DNA of 55,258 nt from Letharia columbiana (lineage: Eukaryota > Ascomycota > Lecanoromycetes > Lecanorales > Parmeliaceae), in contig NW_023501153.1 in the NCBI RefSeq assembly GCF_014066305.1, positions 1-55,258 of the forward strand. Direction: 5' to 3'. The notes beneath the pieces were generated by a model. It had not been told where the DNA came from, searched no databases, and worked only from the letters and a program-made list of their open reading frames with translations. The translations under genes were made by a program, and so were the position numbers. The first letter of the stretch is position 1. Every line of letters starts with the position of its first letter. Shown here in pieces: positions 11,104 through 24,320 of this stretch.

Positions 11104-12194
11104 ATTCTAAATTCTTTAACTCTTAGCTATCTACGTTAGTAAGAAAAGTATATTTAACTTTTAATAATATTACTATTATAATCCTCGCTATTATCTATAA
11201 AGTATTATATTCGCTTTAAAATAGGTTAGATAGAAATAATATAGTATCGAAGTTTCTAATAATAATATAGAAGAAGAAAGTTCTTATATAAAATCTCTTA
11301 ATTCGAGTAACGATAATATATAATACTTTACTTCTCGAGATAATAAGTTTATAGATACTCTTATTAATATAATCGAGTTAATAACTTTTCGAGAATATTA
11401 GATAACTCTAATTTATTAATATAATATATTATTAAGTTATAAGACTTAGAGCTTCTTAAAGAAAGAGAAATTAAGTCTAAAATTAAAAGATTTAGAATTC
11501 TATAAGAAAATCGATATCGAGAAATTAAATAGCTTTATCGACGAGTATTAATAATAATTTATCTTTAAAGAATTCGAGTAAGACGAGCTCGTCGAAATTA
11601 ATATAAAATAATAAATAATTAAATATAGAGAGTAGGCTATAAAGAAGGTTATCTATATTAAAGATTATCTTAAAGAATAAGCTAAGATTAACTTTAAATC
11701 GTAAAAGCTTTAGTATCTAGAAGAACCTCGATTATAAATATACTTTATAGAGTTACTTTATAAGTTTCTCGAAGAAGATAAAGATAAAGTATAGAGTGAG
11801 GGTAATTAGAAGCTCGCTACTATTAGATAATATAGATTAAATATAATTAATATCTTCTATAACTATACTTATAAGCTATATATTCGCCTATAGACTTTAA
11901 ATTAACTAAGATTTATAATCGACTAATAATTCTTCGACTACTTTTATATATAAGTATTATTAGAGTATCGTATTAAGCTAGATAAGCTTATAATGAAATT
12001 AAAGACTATATAAGAGTTATTAATATAGTTATATAAGTATAAATAATTAATAAAGCTTTAATAATTAAAGAATATTAATAAGAATAAGTCTTAATCTAAG
12101 AGATTAACGAAGTTTTAAGATAAAAAGAAAGATATTAAATTCGAACGTAAGAGGGTTATTAATTAGAAATCTAAAGATTATAATAGAGTTATTT
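11104..12194 (+). pseudogene. Gypsy 1 gag relic
   Basis: This stretch lies between the 5' LTR and the left end of element A. From about 11,450 one plus frame reads as a long, charged, helical polypeptide interrupted only by RIP-type stops (TAA/TAG). It includes LEEPRL, KFLEEDKDKV and a basic C-terminal stretch (KSKRLTKF, KFERKRV). Position and character fit a Gypsy gag (capsid). No zinc knuckle is visible before the sequence is cut at 12,194. The primer-binding site is not recognisable after RIP. Confidence 0.55.
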
Positions 12195-12799
12195 TACTAG
12201 TCGAAAAGATATAATATAATATAGAATATTAATCTACTATATTATACTCTAATATAATATAAGTTATTAAGATTTATATAATTTTATATCTAATATAATA
12301 TAAGATCTTAGCGATATATATTACGATATAGTATATTTATAAGATTATATTATAAAATAATATATATATAAAATATCTCGATTAGAATTTCTATATTTAG
12401 AAGTAACTATTCTAATTATTATTCTAATTAATAACTACGCTAAATTAATAAGATATAAAATTAAATATAATTATATTTTATTACTTTATATATATAAAAG
12501 AAAGCGAGCTATATCTACTAGTAATAAGAAAAGCTTATCTTCTCTTAATACTAGTCGCGCGAAATCTATCGACACTTTATAATTAAAGTCGTTAATAATA
12601 ATTTTATACGCCTATTACGTATTTTCGATATCGCTATTTAATATAAAATTATATATATTATAATTATAACTTTTTTATTAAATTATTAATTTAGAAAAGT
12701 TAATATATCTCTTAATATTCTCTCGAAAGTATCGTAGCTTAATATAATAAGTTATATTCTTTTAAACTATCTTCTCGCGATATATAAAAAAAAGATTAA

Positions 12800-15700
12800 A
12801 TATAAAAAGTATATAAAAGTATATTTAATAATTCTAGAATAGATTAATAATACTTATAATAATAATTAAAATTAAAAATTAAATATACTTAAATAAGAGA
12901 TAACTTTACGCTATTTATATAATAGCGATAATAGTAATTAAAATTAAAATATTAATTTAGATAATATAGCTTTCGTAGTAAACTTTTTATTACTATACGC
13001 TAGATTAATTATATATAAATAAAGATTTATAATTTTATCTTCTAGATCTAATTATATTTAATATTTTAAGATTTTTATAATAGTTTAATATTTATTAATT
13101 AGCGCATTAATATTATTATATCTAAGCTATAATAGCGCTTATCGTTAAATTCTATATTATACTCTTAAATAGTTTAAAAAATAAAATCTATTTAATTATT
13201 AGTATATATAATAAAATTATTTTTAATACTTATATCTTATTTAATTTTAATATTATCTATTTTCTCTTAATTTAAACTTTTATTTTTATATATATATATA
13301 ATAATTCGCGTAATAAGCGAAACTCTAAACTTCTTCGTAATTACGCTCGCGTATTTTCTTTATATAATATTATTAAAATATAAATTTATTAAAATAATAA
13401 TTAGAATTAAAAGCTACTTATTATTTATTTATTATATCTTATCTAATCTATTTAAGAGTTTATTTCTATTATAACGACGATATATTAATATATTTAACTT
13501 TACGCTTTTTAATAATTATAATATAATTAATAATTAAAATATCGACTTTCTTTACTTTCTTAATTAGTTTCTTCTTAAATATAAATATATTTATTCGCTA
13601 TCGTAATCTCTTAATATTTTTATTTTAATTAAACTTATTCTTTATTTTTCGTTTTAATTAAGAATTTAATCGCTATCTAATTAATCTATATTAAGACTTT
13701 TTAATATCGCTATTATTATTAATATTTAATATTTATTATAATAAATTATTAGACTTAATCTCTTCTACTTTAATTACTATAAAAAGATAAATTAATAAAT
13801 ATATATAAAAGAATTAAAGGGCTTATACGAATATTTATAAATACTAAGCTATTCTTAATTTTAATTAAAGCTCGTTTTATTAAAAAGTGCGTTAATTCTA
13901 GTAAGTATTAATATTAGAAATAAAGAGAATATATATTACGCGCTATTTTAAATATATTATTATAGAGTTTAATTTAAAGAATAATTATTTTTATAAAGAT
14001 AATAAGACTTAAAGATAAGAAAGTAAGAATAAAATATATAAAAATTTTAATAAGTTATAGTAATTTAGCGCTAATTAAATTAGATAAAGATAATTACTTA
14101 TTAGCTCGCTCTTTTAAATCTTTTATTTTTTAATTTATATAAACTATAATAATAATTATAATTATTATAGAAATAACTAAGATTATATTAGATAATAGCG
14201 TTTAATTAATATAATTCGCTTAAGTTTAAATCTTTAAAATTAAAAAAAAGGCGTTTTATTAATATCTAATTTAAGCTAGATAATTTAAAATAATTTAAAA
14301 ATTTAATATACGCGATAGATATCTAAGCTTTCCTTCCCCTCTTCTTCTTTTTTAAAACTTTCTTTTTTATATTAACTCTTCTTATTATTAGATTATCTTC
14401 TTTATATATTAGATTTTAATTTAAATAATTTAATATTATTATAGCGATATTAAAAGTATAACGTAGTTATTAAGCTATATATTTATTCTTTATCTTTTAA
14501 TAACTTTAAGTTAATATATAGATAGATCGCGCGAAGAGCTTAATTTATATATACTTAATCTATTATTAATAACTTTTTAAAAAAGCTAATATTATTTTAG
14601 AGTATTAGATATAGTATTAAAGTAAAGAATTTATTAAATATTATTATCGTTTTTATCGCCGTCGCCTCTACTTTAATAGATATTATCTCTATTTTAATAG
14701 ATATCGCTTTTATTTTAATAGTATTAAGACGTCGATAGAAATTAGATAGTATATTTTTTTAATTATTATTATACTTATTATATATAACTAACGCGAGCTA
14801 TAGCTTAAGCTTTACGCGAGATCTATCGCTATTAAAAGTTAACTAATCTTATAATTTTAAAGCTTCTCTTTTAGTATCTAGTTTATTAAATTATATTTAA
14901 TTAAGATCTATTAAAGCGCTATTATATTTAAAGATTTACTTTTAAAATATTATATAAAATAATAAAAGTTTTTCTAATTCGTTAATTTAAGAGTAAGTCT
15001 TTTATTATTATACTTTATAATTAGCTCTAATAATTTCTATTTAAATAAATATTTATCTTTATATAATATATAAAAAGCGAGTTATATTATAAAAAAAGAA
15101 TCTAAATCTTATAATTATCTTAATTAAGCTATTTAAATTAAAGATAAAAATATACTTATCTTTATATAATTTAGTTAATTTACTAATCGATTATTATATA
15201 TATAATTATAAAATATAATTATATATTATTAATTACTTTAATAATTATAAGAAGTATAAAAGAAATAAAATTATATAATTAAGTATTTATAAACTTTTCT
15301 CTTCTAAGTATTTATTTTAATTTAGAGTTTAATCGCTATTTAATTAAAAAAAGGTAAGATATAGAAAGTATATAAAAGTAAATCTAATAATTCTAGAATA
15401 AATTAACGATATTTATAATAATAATTAGAATTAAGAATTAGATATACTCGAATAAAAAATAGCTTTATATTACTTATATAATAATAAGAGTAATAATTAA
15501 GATTAAAGTATTAACTTAGATAGTATAACTTTTATAATAAACTTTTTATTACTATACGTTAGATTAATTATATATTAATAAAAATTTATAATTTTATCTT
15601 TTAGATATAATTATATTTAATATTTTAAGATTTCTATAATAGCTTAATACTTATTAGTTAACGCGTTAATATTTTTATATTTAAATTATAATAAAGCTTA

Positions 15701-17415
15701 TTATTAAATTCTATATCGCGCTTTCGAGTAGCTTAAAAGATAAAGTTTACTTAATTATTAGCGCGTATAATAGAATTATTCTTAATACTTATATCTTATT
15801 TAACTTTAATATTATCTATATTCTTATAATCTAAATTCTTATCTTTATCTATATATATAATAATTTACGCGAAGAGTAAAACTCTAGACTTTCTTTAAAT
15901 TACGCTCGCGTATTTTTTTTATATAATATTATTAAAATATAAGTCTATTAGAATAATAACTAGAATTAGAAACTACTTATCGCTTATCTATTATATTTTA
16001 TCTAATTTTCTTAAAAGCTTACTTCTATTTTAATTACGATATATTAATATATCTAGTTTTATACTTATTATAAGCTATAGCGTAGTTAATAATTAAGATA
16101 TCGACTTTCTTTATTTTCTTAATTAATTTCTTCTTAAATATAAATATATTTATTCGCTATCGCGATCTCTTAATATTTTTATTTTTACTAAGCTTATTCT
16201 TTATTTTTCGTTTTAGTTAAAGATCTAATTATCGTCTAATTAATCTATATTAAAACTCTTTAATATTATTATTATTATTATTATTTAATTTTTATTATAA
16301 TAAATTATTAGATTTAATATCTTTTACTTTAATCGCTATAAAAAAATAAATTAATAGATATATATAAAGAAATTAAAGGATTTATATAAATATTTATAGA
16401 TATTAAGCTATACTTAATTTTAATTAATATTTATTTTATTAAAAAGTGTATTAATTCTAGTAAGTATCGAAGTTAGAAATAAAGAGTATATATTATATAC
16501 TATTTTAATTATAGAGTTTAAGTTAAAAGAATAATTATTTATATAAAGAAAAGAAAATAAAAACGAAATATACGAAAATTTTAATAAGTTATAATAGTTT
16601 TATTTTAATTAAATTAGATAAAAATAATTATTTATTAACTCGCTTTTTTAGATATCTTATCTTTTAATCTATATAAATTATAATAATAATTATAAATATT
16701 ATAGAAGTAGATAAGATTATACTAGATAATAGCGCTTAATAAATATAATTTATTTAAACTTAAATCTTTAAAATCGAAGAGAAAGTATATTATTTATTAA
16801 TATTTAAATTAAGCTAGATAATATAAAGTAATTTAAATATTTAATATACGCGATAGATATCTAAGCTTTCTCTTCTTTTTAAGACTTTCTTTTTTATATT
16901 AACTCTTTTTATTATAAAACTATCTTCTTTATATATTAAACTTTTATTTAAATAATTTAATATTATTATAGCGATATTTAAAGTATAATATAAACGTTAA
17001 ATTATATATTTATTTTTTATTTATTAATAACTTTAAATTAATATATAGATAGATTTCGTAAAGAGCTTAATTTATATATATTCAATTTATTATTAATAGC
17101 TTCTTGAAAAAGCTAATATTATTTTAGATTACGCGAGGTAATAATCTATTTAAAAGCGTTATAGTAAAGTGTTTACTAGATATCGCTACTACTTTAATAA
17201 ATATCGTTATTACTTTAATAGATACCGCCGCCGCTTTAATAGATATCGCTCTTATTTTAATAATATTAAAGTATTAATAGAAATTAGATAAAATATTTTT
17301 CTAGCTATTATTATTTTTATTATATATAACTAACGCGAGCTATAGCTTAAGCTTTACGCGAGATTTATTACTATTAAATTTTAATTAATTTTATAATTTC
17401 GAAGCTTTTCTTTTA
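12800..17415. repeat. Direct duplication of a ~2-kb segment inside A
   Basis: The sequence beginning with the GTATATAAAAGTA block at about 12,800 recurs at about 15,360. Similarity persists to about 14,880 and 17,415 respectively, where both read TATATAACTAACGCGAGCTA and then diverge. About 470 bp (14,880-15,350) separates the copies. The same duplication is seen inverted in copy B (starting near 50,770 and 48,230), so it predates the split of the two copies. Each copy contains a short 21-bp minisatellite (about 14,640-14,725 and 17,180-17,275; unit like GATATCGCTACTACTTTAATA). A period divisible by three suggests a repetitive protein segment. Confidence 0.8.
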
Positions 17416-17940
17416 ACGCGTAGTTCGTAAGATTTTATATTATATATATATTATATTATTCGACTATTATCTTTAAAGATTCGCTTTTAAAAGATAATTC
17501 TATATTCTTATAATAAATAAGATATTAAATAGAATAATTAATAAAATTTAATCTTTTATTTACTAGCTAGTAATAAGTCTTATAATTTAAATATTTAATT
17601 ATATTTAAGATTATAATTATAATTATCTTTATAATTATAATTAATATAAATTAAGACTTTCTATTAATATATAGCTTTTTTTAAAAGATTTATATAAGCG
17701 TAATTAAAGATTAATATTCTTCTTTTAAGCGTTAAACGCTTAGCGAGAAGTACTAGAAGATTTATATCTAGATATTTATTAACTATATATTAAAATTTAC
17801 TTATTTTAAATTTTAGATATAAATATCTTTACTTCTAAATAAGATAAAGAAATTATAGATTTAAGATCGAATATTATTAAGAGTTATCTACTATTTTCTA
17901 TTATATTTTAGCTATTTATAATTATTAATATACTTATTAA

Positions 17941-18492
17941 TAAGAAAGATATACTATTACTATGCGAATTTAATCGCGATATTAATAATAACTATCGAAA
18001 TTAAAGTTATTAAATATAGAGATACTCGCTAATAAGAAAGGCGTACTATTATTATATAAATTTAGTCGCGATATTAATAGTAACTATAGGAATTAAAACT
18101 ATCGAATATAGAGATACTTACTAATAAAAAAGGCGTATTATTACTATATAAATTTAATTGTAATATTAATAATAATTATAAGAATTAAAGCTATCGAATA
18201 TAGAGATACTCGCTAATAAGAAAGGCGTATTATTACTATACGAATTTAATCGCGATATTAATAATAATTATAGAAACTAAAGCTATCGAATATAGAGATA
18301 CTTATTAATAAGAAAGACGTATTATTATTATATAAATTTAATCGCGATATTAATAGTAATTATAAAAATTAAAGTTATCGAATATAGAGATATCTATTAA
18401 TAAGAAAGACGTACTATTACTATATAAATTTAATCGCGATATTAATAATAACTATAGAAACTAAAGCTATTAAACGTAGGAATATAATCTTT
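17941..18492. repeat. 92-bp tandem array in element A (six units)
   Basis: Units begin at TAAGAAAG 17,941 and its counterparts at 18,033, 18,125, 18,217, 18,309 and 18,401, a constant spacing of 92 bp. Each contains AATTTAATCGCGATATTAATA and ends near ATAGAGATACTCGCTAA. The constant period without indels suggests recent homogenisation before RIP. 92 is not a multiple of three, so the array is unlikely to be a coding repeat. The equivalent array in copy B is at about 36,620-37,085. Confidence 0.9.
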
Positions 18493-21400
18493 AATTTAAT
18501 ATAGATTCTAGAATAAGAAATCTCTTTTATTAAAGTAGTAATATTTTTATAGATATATATCTATATTTAAATTGATTTAAGAAATTTTATTCTATAAATA
18601 TAAAATATATAAAGTTATTAGATTAAGTATAATAGTTAAATATTATTAATTAAGCGTAATAGATAAAAAGATAATTAGAATATCTTATTCTTAACTTAGA
18701 ATAGTTTTTCTTTTATTTATTATATATTTTCTTTTTATAAAAACTACGTCTAGACTTTAATAATACTATATTATTATTTATAAGCTTATATCTTATTATA
18801 ATTATCTAAAAAGCTATATATCTTTTAATTATAAAGTAATTTTTTTTATATAAAATATATATAATTAAGCCGCTAGATATTAGTTAGTAATTTTTTTTAT
18901 TTATAATTATTAGAGAGTAAGTTATACTATTAAAATTACTCGCTAATTTTATTTTTATAGTTTCTTAAAGTGCGTATAGTATAGAGGGTTAAATTTGAAG
19001 CGAATTAATTAAATTTAGAGCTATATAAATTAAGATCTTCTTTATTACTTAAATAAATACAATCTAAAAAATAATTAAATTTATTAAATTTTATAATCCG
19101 CGGATTTTCTTTAATATATAAATTTTAAAGTCTAATTAGTAATAATATAATTAGCGCGTATAATTAACTTACTATTTAATTTAAATATATATAATTAATA
19201 TAATTACGCACTTTTCTTATTTATAGCTATACTTCTTAAACTTTATATATAATCTTCTAATTTTTATCTTCGCGAAGTCTTATTTTTACTTCGCTTCGAT
19301 AATTTAAATAAGTCTAAATTAATAATTAATAAATTATTAAGAATTTTCTAAACTTTCGCGATTATTAAATTAATAACTTTAATAAATAATAATATTATAT
19401 ATTAATAAACTATAATTAATATTATAATTAGTTATTATATTAAGAGATATAACGCTATTAGATATATACTTACTTTATAAAAATAATATTATTAATCTAA
19501 TTTAACTATAAAATATAAAGAAAATAATTTTATTTTCTTTAGATATAAATAATATTATAATAAATAAGCGTATTATAATATAAATATTATAATAATAAAA
19601 AGAATTTTTAAGAAAGAAGAGAGTGAATTAGAAAAGAATAATATTAAGTATTTATTATTAAGCTAATTAATATTATATAATTAAAATCTTATTAAAATAA
19701 AATATTATTTAAAGATAGATTAAGTTTAAATATTAATTAGAAAGCTAACTAGAAAAAGAGATTAACTTCTTTTTTATTAATATATATTATAGAGCTATAT
19801 ATAAGCGCTTCTTTCTATATTTTAAATATACTTTAGATATTTATAGCTATATATATATACCCTCTCTTATATTTTATATATATTTTATATATTTCGATAT
19901 TCTTTATATACGCGATATATCTATTAAAGATAATCTTATTAATTTAATTAATTTCTATTTAATCTTACATTTATTAGTTATAAGAAGAGCTCTTTATTTT
20001 AATATTATAACTTTATTAATTCGCTATTCTTAGACGTTAAATCGCGTATAGCTTATAATTAATTTATTTACTTTTTTTCTCTTTTCTATTATAAAGATAG
20101 AAGAAGATATTATTTCTTTTTCGCCTTTATCTATAATAAACTAATTATTATTTTTATAAAATTAAAGATATCGATTTAAAGACGATATCGCTTAATTAAA
20201 AGTAGAGAATATAATATTCTAATATTTTAACGCTTAAGTAAAAGATATTATAATATTACTTAAATAAAAGAGAATTATATTAATAAGAAAGATATTAATA
20301 TTTAAGAATAATTTTAACGCGATAAAAGGTTTAATTTTTATATATAAAAGATTTAGATAATAATTAATTTAGTTAATTAAATTATTAGAGCGTCTAAATT
20401 AGATTTTAATTCTATATTAATATTTAATAAAATTTATTTAATAGTTTTAAGATATTAATATACGCTCTTATTAATATAATTAGCGATTAAAATATTAATT
20501 AAATAAATATAGTTTTTAATTTTAATAATTAAAATAGTATAGTAATAAATAAGTATTAATATTAAAGCGAATAGAGTATATATTATATTAAATAGAGAAG
20601 CGTTAATAACTAAATTAATTAGAGTTTTAAATTAATAAAGTTAAATATTAATTCTATATTAATATTATTATATATTTTTAAATATATAATCGCTAATTAT
20701 AACGCTAATTAAAAAAAATTAATTTTTAATTTAAAATATTAAGAATAATATAGCGATATATTATTAAAGTAATATAAGTTATTAAAGTAATATAAGTTTT
20801 TATTATAGTAAAAAGATAGAATTTATATATTAAATATTAATCTTATTTTATTTCTAATATTTTATTTATTTATATATCTCTTTTAATTTCTCTTTAAATA
20901 TCTTAATTTTAAGATATTAATTAAATCTTTATCTAGCGTAGACTTAACTTTCTTAATTAATAATACTTAATATAAGATATTAATAAATATATTTTAATAT
21001 AAAGATAATAATAAATCTTACTTTCTTTTTAATATTAATAATAAAAAATAATAAATATAATAATAAATAAAGATAATATAGACTATATAGAATTAATTTA
21101 AATTTAATAATAATCGTTAATCTATTTATTAGAGTTTAGAAATTAGAAAATTCTAGAAGTAAATATAATTTAATAAATATACGCTTATCGATTTTAAGAA
21201 GCTATATATTATTTATCGTTACTATAATAAGATTCTAATTTATTTATTTATAGATTATAAAATAAGCGATATAATAGTATATATTAAGTTTAAGAGATAT
21301 ATTAAGAAATCTAATTTAAATAATTTATAATAAATAAATTTAATTAATAATTATAAAAATTAAATATATTTTTAAATTAGACGATATAGATTATTAATAA

Positions 21401-24320
21401 ATAAAATAATAAATAGAATATCTAATTTACTATTTACTTTAGAAAAGATAATATTAAAATTCTCTTATAATATTAGAAGATCGAAAGTTTATACGCGAAG
21501 ATTTCTTAAAATAATTTCGTTATTAAATTATAAATATTAATATTTTATTTATAATTACTAAAAATTCTAAAATATTATAACTCTTATATTATTTTAACTC
21601 TTAATATATAATTAAAGTTAATATCTATTATAAAGAATTAATTAATAAAAAAAGCTATAAAGCTAGAGATAAAATTATTAAAGAATTTATTAATCGATAA
21701 TATTAAAGTCTCTCTAGCTCTAGATTATTAATTATTTTATAATTATTAATTATTTATAATAATTCTAATCTTTTTTATTAATATTAATTAATAATAATAT
21801 AAGATTCTTATAGACTTTAAGTATATTAAAGATAAATATATTAATTAGAAACTTATAAATATTATTAATTTAATTCTTATAGAATATAAGATTTAATCTT
21901 ATATATTTAAATTTATAATTAATAGTATTAATAATAATAATATACTCTTTAACGATTTAATTATTTATCTTTTTATTTTCGTAATAGAAAATCTATTTAA
22001 TATTAAAGAATTTAAGTTTTTAAATTATTTATAATATATTTTTTATATAGCGTATATTATTTAATTAATTTTAAAAGAACTTTTAAATAATATTAGAGTT
22101 ATTTTAATAAATAAAAAATTTTAGAGAAGCTAAAGTAATAAAGAAGATAAGAATTAAATTTAAATAAATATAATTAACTTATTAATAACTCTAATAAAAA
22201 TATAATATTTCTTATTATTATTCTAATTATTATATTATTAATTATATTAAAATTCGAAAAATTATTATATATATTAATATTAGCGATTAGTATAAAGAGA
22301 TCTTTTTTATATTATAAGCTAAATAACTTTAAGATAAAAACGTTTTAATATTAGATAAATATTAATCTTTTAAAAAAAAGTAATATTATTAGAAATACTC
22401 TTTTAAGCTTTTTTAGAATATTAAGACTCGCTAAAATTTAATTTATTAGATATTAATTTACGCTCTACTTCTTTATATTAATATTATATACTTTTTAAAA
22501 AATAAATTAACTATTTACTTAAAATTAAATAATAAAAAATAATTATAAATAAAAATTATAATTTAGATATCTAAATAATTTTTAAATAATTTCTAATAGA
22601 TTTAATATTTAATTTAGCTTATTAGATTTTTTTATAAATTTATAAAATTAATAAATAGAGAAAAGAAGATTATAATTTATTACGTTTTTAATATTTATAA
22701 TTATCTATTTAATTATATAGATAAAAAGCTCGAAAAATTAAAAAGAAGAAGAGTTTCTTAAAAAAAAGAACTTTTTAAAGCTTTTTAAACGATTTATAAG
22801 AAATTAGCTATTTATTATAATCGAATTTAATTAAATTTAAACTATCTATATAAATAAATTACGCTTTTATATTTAAATTATAATAATATAAAATTAAAGA
22901 AATTAAATTAAAAGATTAATATTAAAAAGAAGTTATAGATAAAGATCTACTAGAAAGCGCTTAAAAGAATATTTTAAAATTATTAAAATATTAATATAAG
23001 TAGTTAATTATAAAGAGTTAAGCGAATAAATTAATTAAATAAAAATACGCTTAATTAAATAATAGAATTTAAGATTAAGAATTTAGATAATAAGAATAAA
23101 TATAATTAGCTTTAATAATATAAACGAAATAATAAGTTTTCTAATTATTATTCTAGTTATAATCTTATCTCTAATCTTTATAAAGCTTCTTTTAATAATT
23201 TAATAAATCTTTTAATTTTAAAATAATAAAAGAAATTAAAGTTTAAATATATTATAATTACTTAAATAGCTTATAATATTCTTTATTCTCTCGCGAAGAC
23301 TATTATATATAAGCGATATTTCTTAATAACTAAAAGATATTATAATACTTAGAAATATTATTTATTAGCGATATTTTATACTCTAATAATAATTTTTTAT
23401 ATAAAATATTAAGAAAATAAGCTTAAATAGATTAAATTTAATTTTAAAGAAGATCTTAGTATATTAGATTAGATTAAAAGAGCTAATAGTACTTTATATA
23501 AAAATTTAGTTAATAATTATAATAATTATATTAATAAAGATAATAAGCTTATAAAAAGTACTTCGATAAGTTTAATATTTATAAATTTATTAAGATATAT
23601 TATTAATACTCTATAATATATAAAGAAGTAATTAATAAATTTATAATTAGAGAGAGTTAATAATAATAGATTTAGTCTTAATAAAGAGATTTAAAATAAC
23701 TTAAAAAGCGAATTTATTTATAAATAGTTAATAAGTTTAATTAGATAAAGATAGATTTAAAATATTTAAAAGAATCGCGATAGAGTAGAATAGAAGAGTA
23801 GCGGAGGGTTTAAGAGAAGAATAAATATAAAGTTTATTAAGCTTATTTAACGCGTTAAGATAAATATATAAATAGAGATAATTATAGAATTTTATTTTTA
23901 TAATATTTAAAGATTTAAAATTTAGAATATTTTTTTATATTATAATTTTAAGAAGAAGAATAGAGACGCTTATAGTTTTAATTATTATTCTAATTATTAC
24001 TATTAATAAGAAGATAAATAGCTATATTAAATTACTCTTTATATTTCCTCTCTCTTAATAAAGAAGAATAAATATATTCTATATATCTTAGTCGGATTAT
24101 TCTATAAATATAGAAATTCTAATCGAAATATTTTATATATATATTATTTCATAATATAATATTATAAATATATTATATTATAAAATATCCCGTTAAGATC
24201 TCGAATTTATATTAGAAAAATAAAATAATATTCGACTCTATTTATATTATATTCGGGTACGATATAATATTACTTAATATAAAATATTCTATAAAATATA
24301 CTATACCTTTTCGGTTAGAT

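Larger units (their letters stand above)
12195..24320. mobile_element. Large TIR element, copy A (12.1 kb), unclassified
   Basis: The left end TACTAGTCGAAAAG (12,195) and right end CCTTTTCGGTTAG (to about 24,320) are inverted relatives. Each continues inward for about 240 bp into related but not identical arms that share an inner block ending TTTCTATATTTAGAAG. The whole element matches copy B in inverse orientation: 12,195 to about 16,030 pairs with 51,365 to about 47,550, and about 17,745-24,320 pairs with 37,265-30,795. Internally there are two direct copies of a 2-kb segment, 21-bp minisatellites and six exact-period 92-bp repeats. Long frames with only RIP-type stops exist (for example plus 23,440-23,830, a charged helical C-terminus), so it probably encoded proteins. 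I could not recognise a transposase. The 8-bp duplication of copy B is compatible with hAT, some Mutator-like or KDZ-type elements. Confidence 0.75.

Noticed and set aside
17941..18492. CRISPR-like array
   Set aside because: The whole 92-bp unit is repeated with no unique spacers, in a eukaryotic transposon.
12195..24320. Starship-type giant element
   Set aside because: No tyrosine-recombinase (DUF3435) captain was recognised, and long terminal inverted repeats with an 8-bp duplication point to a DDE-type DNA transposon instead.
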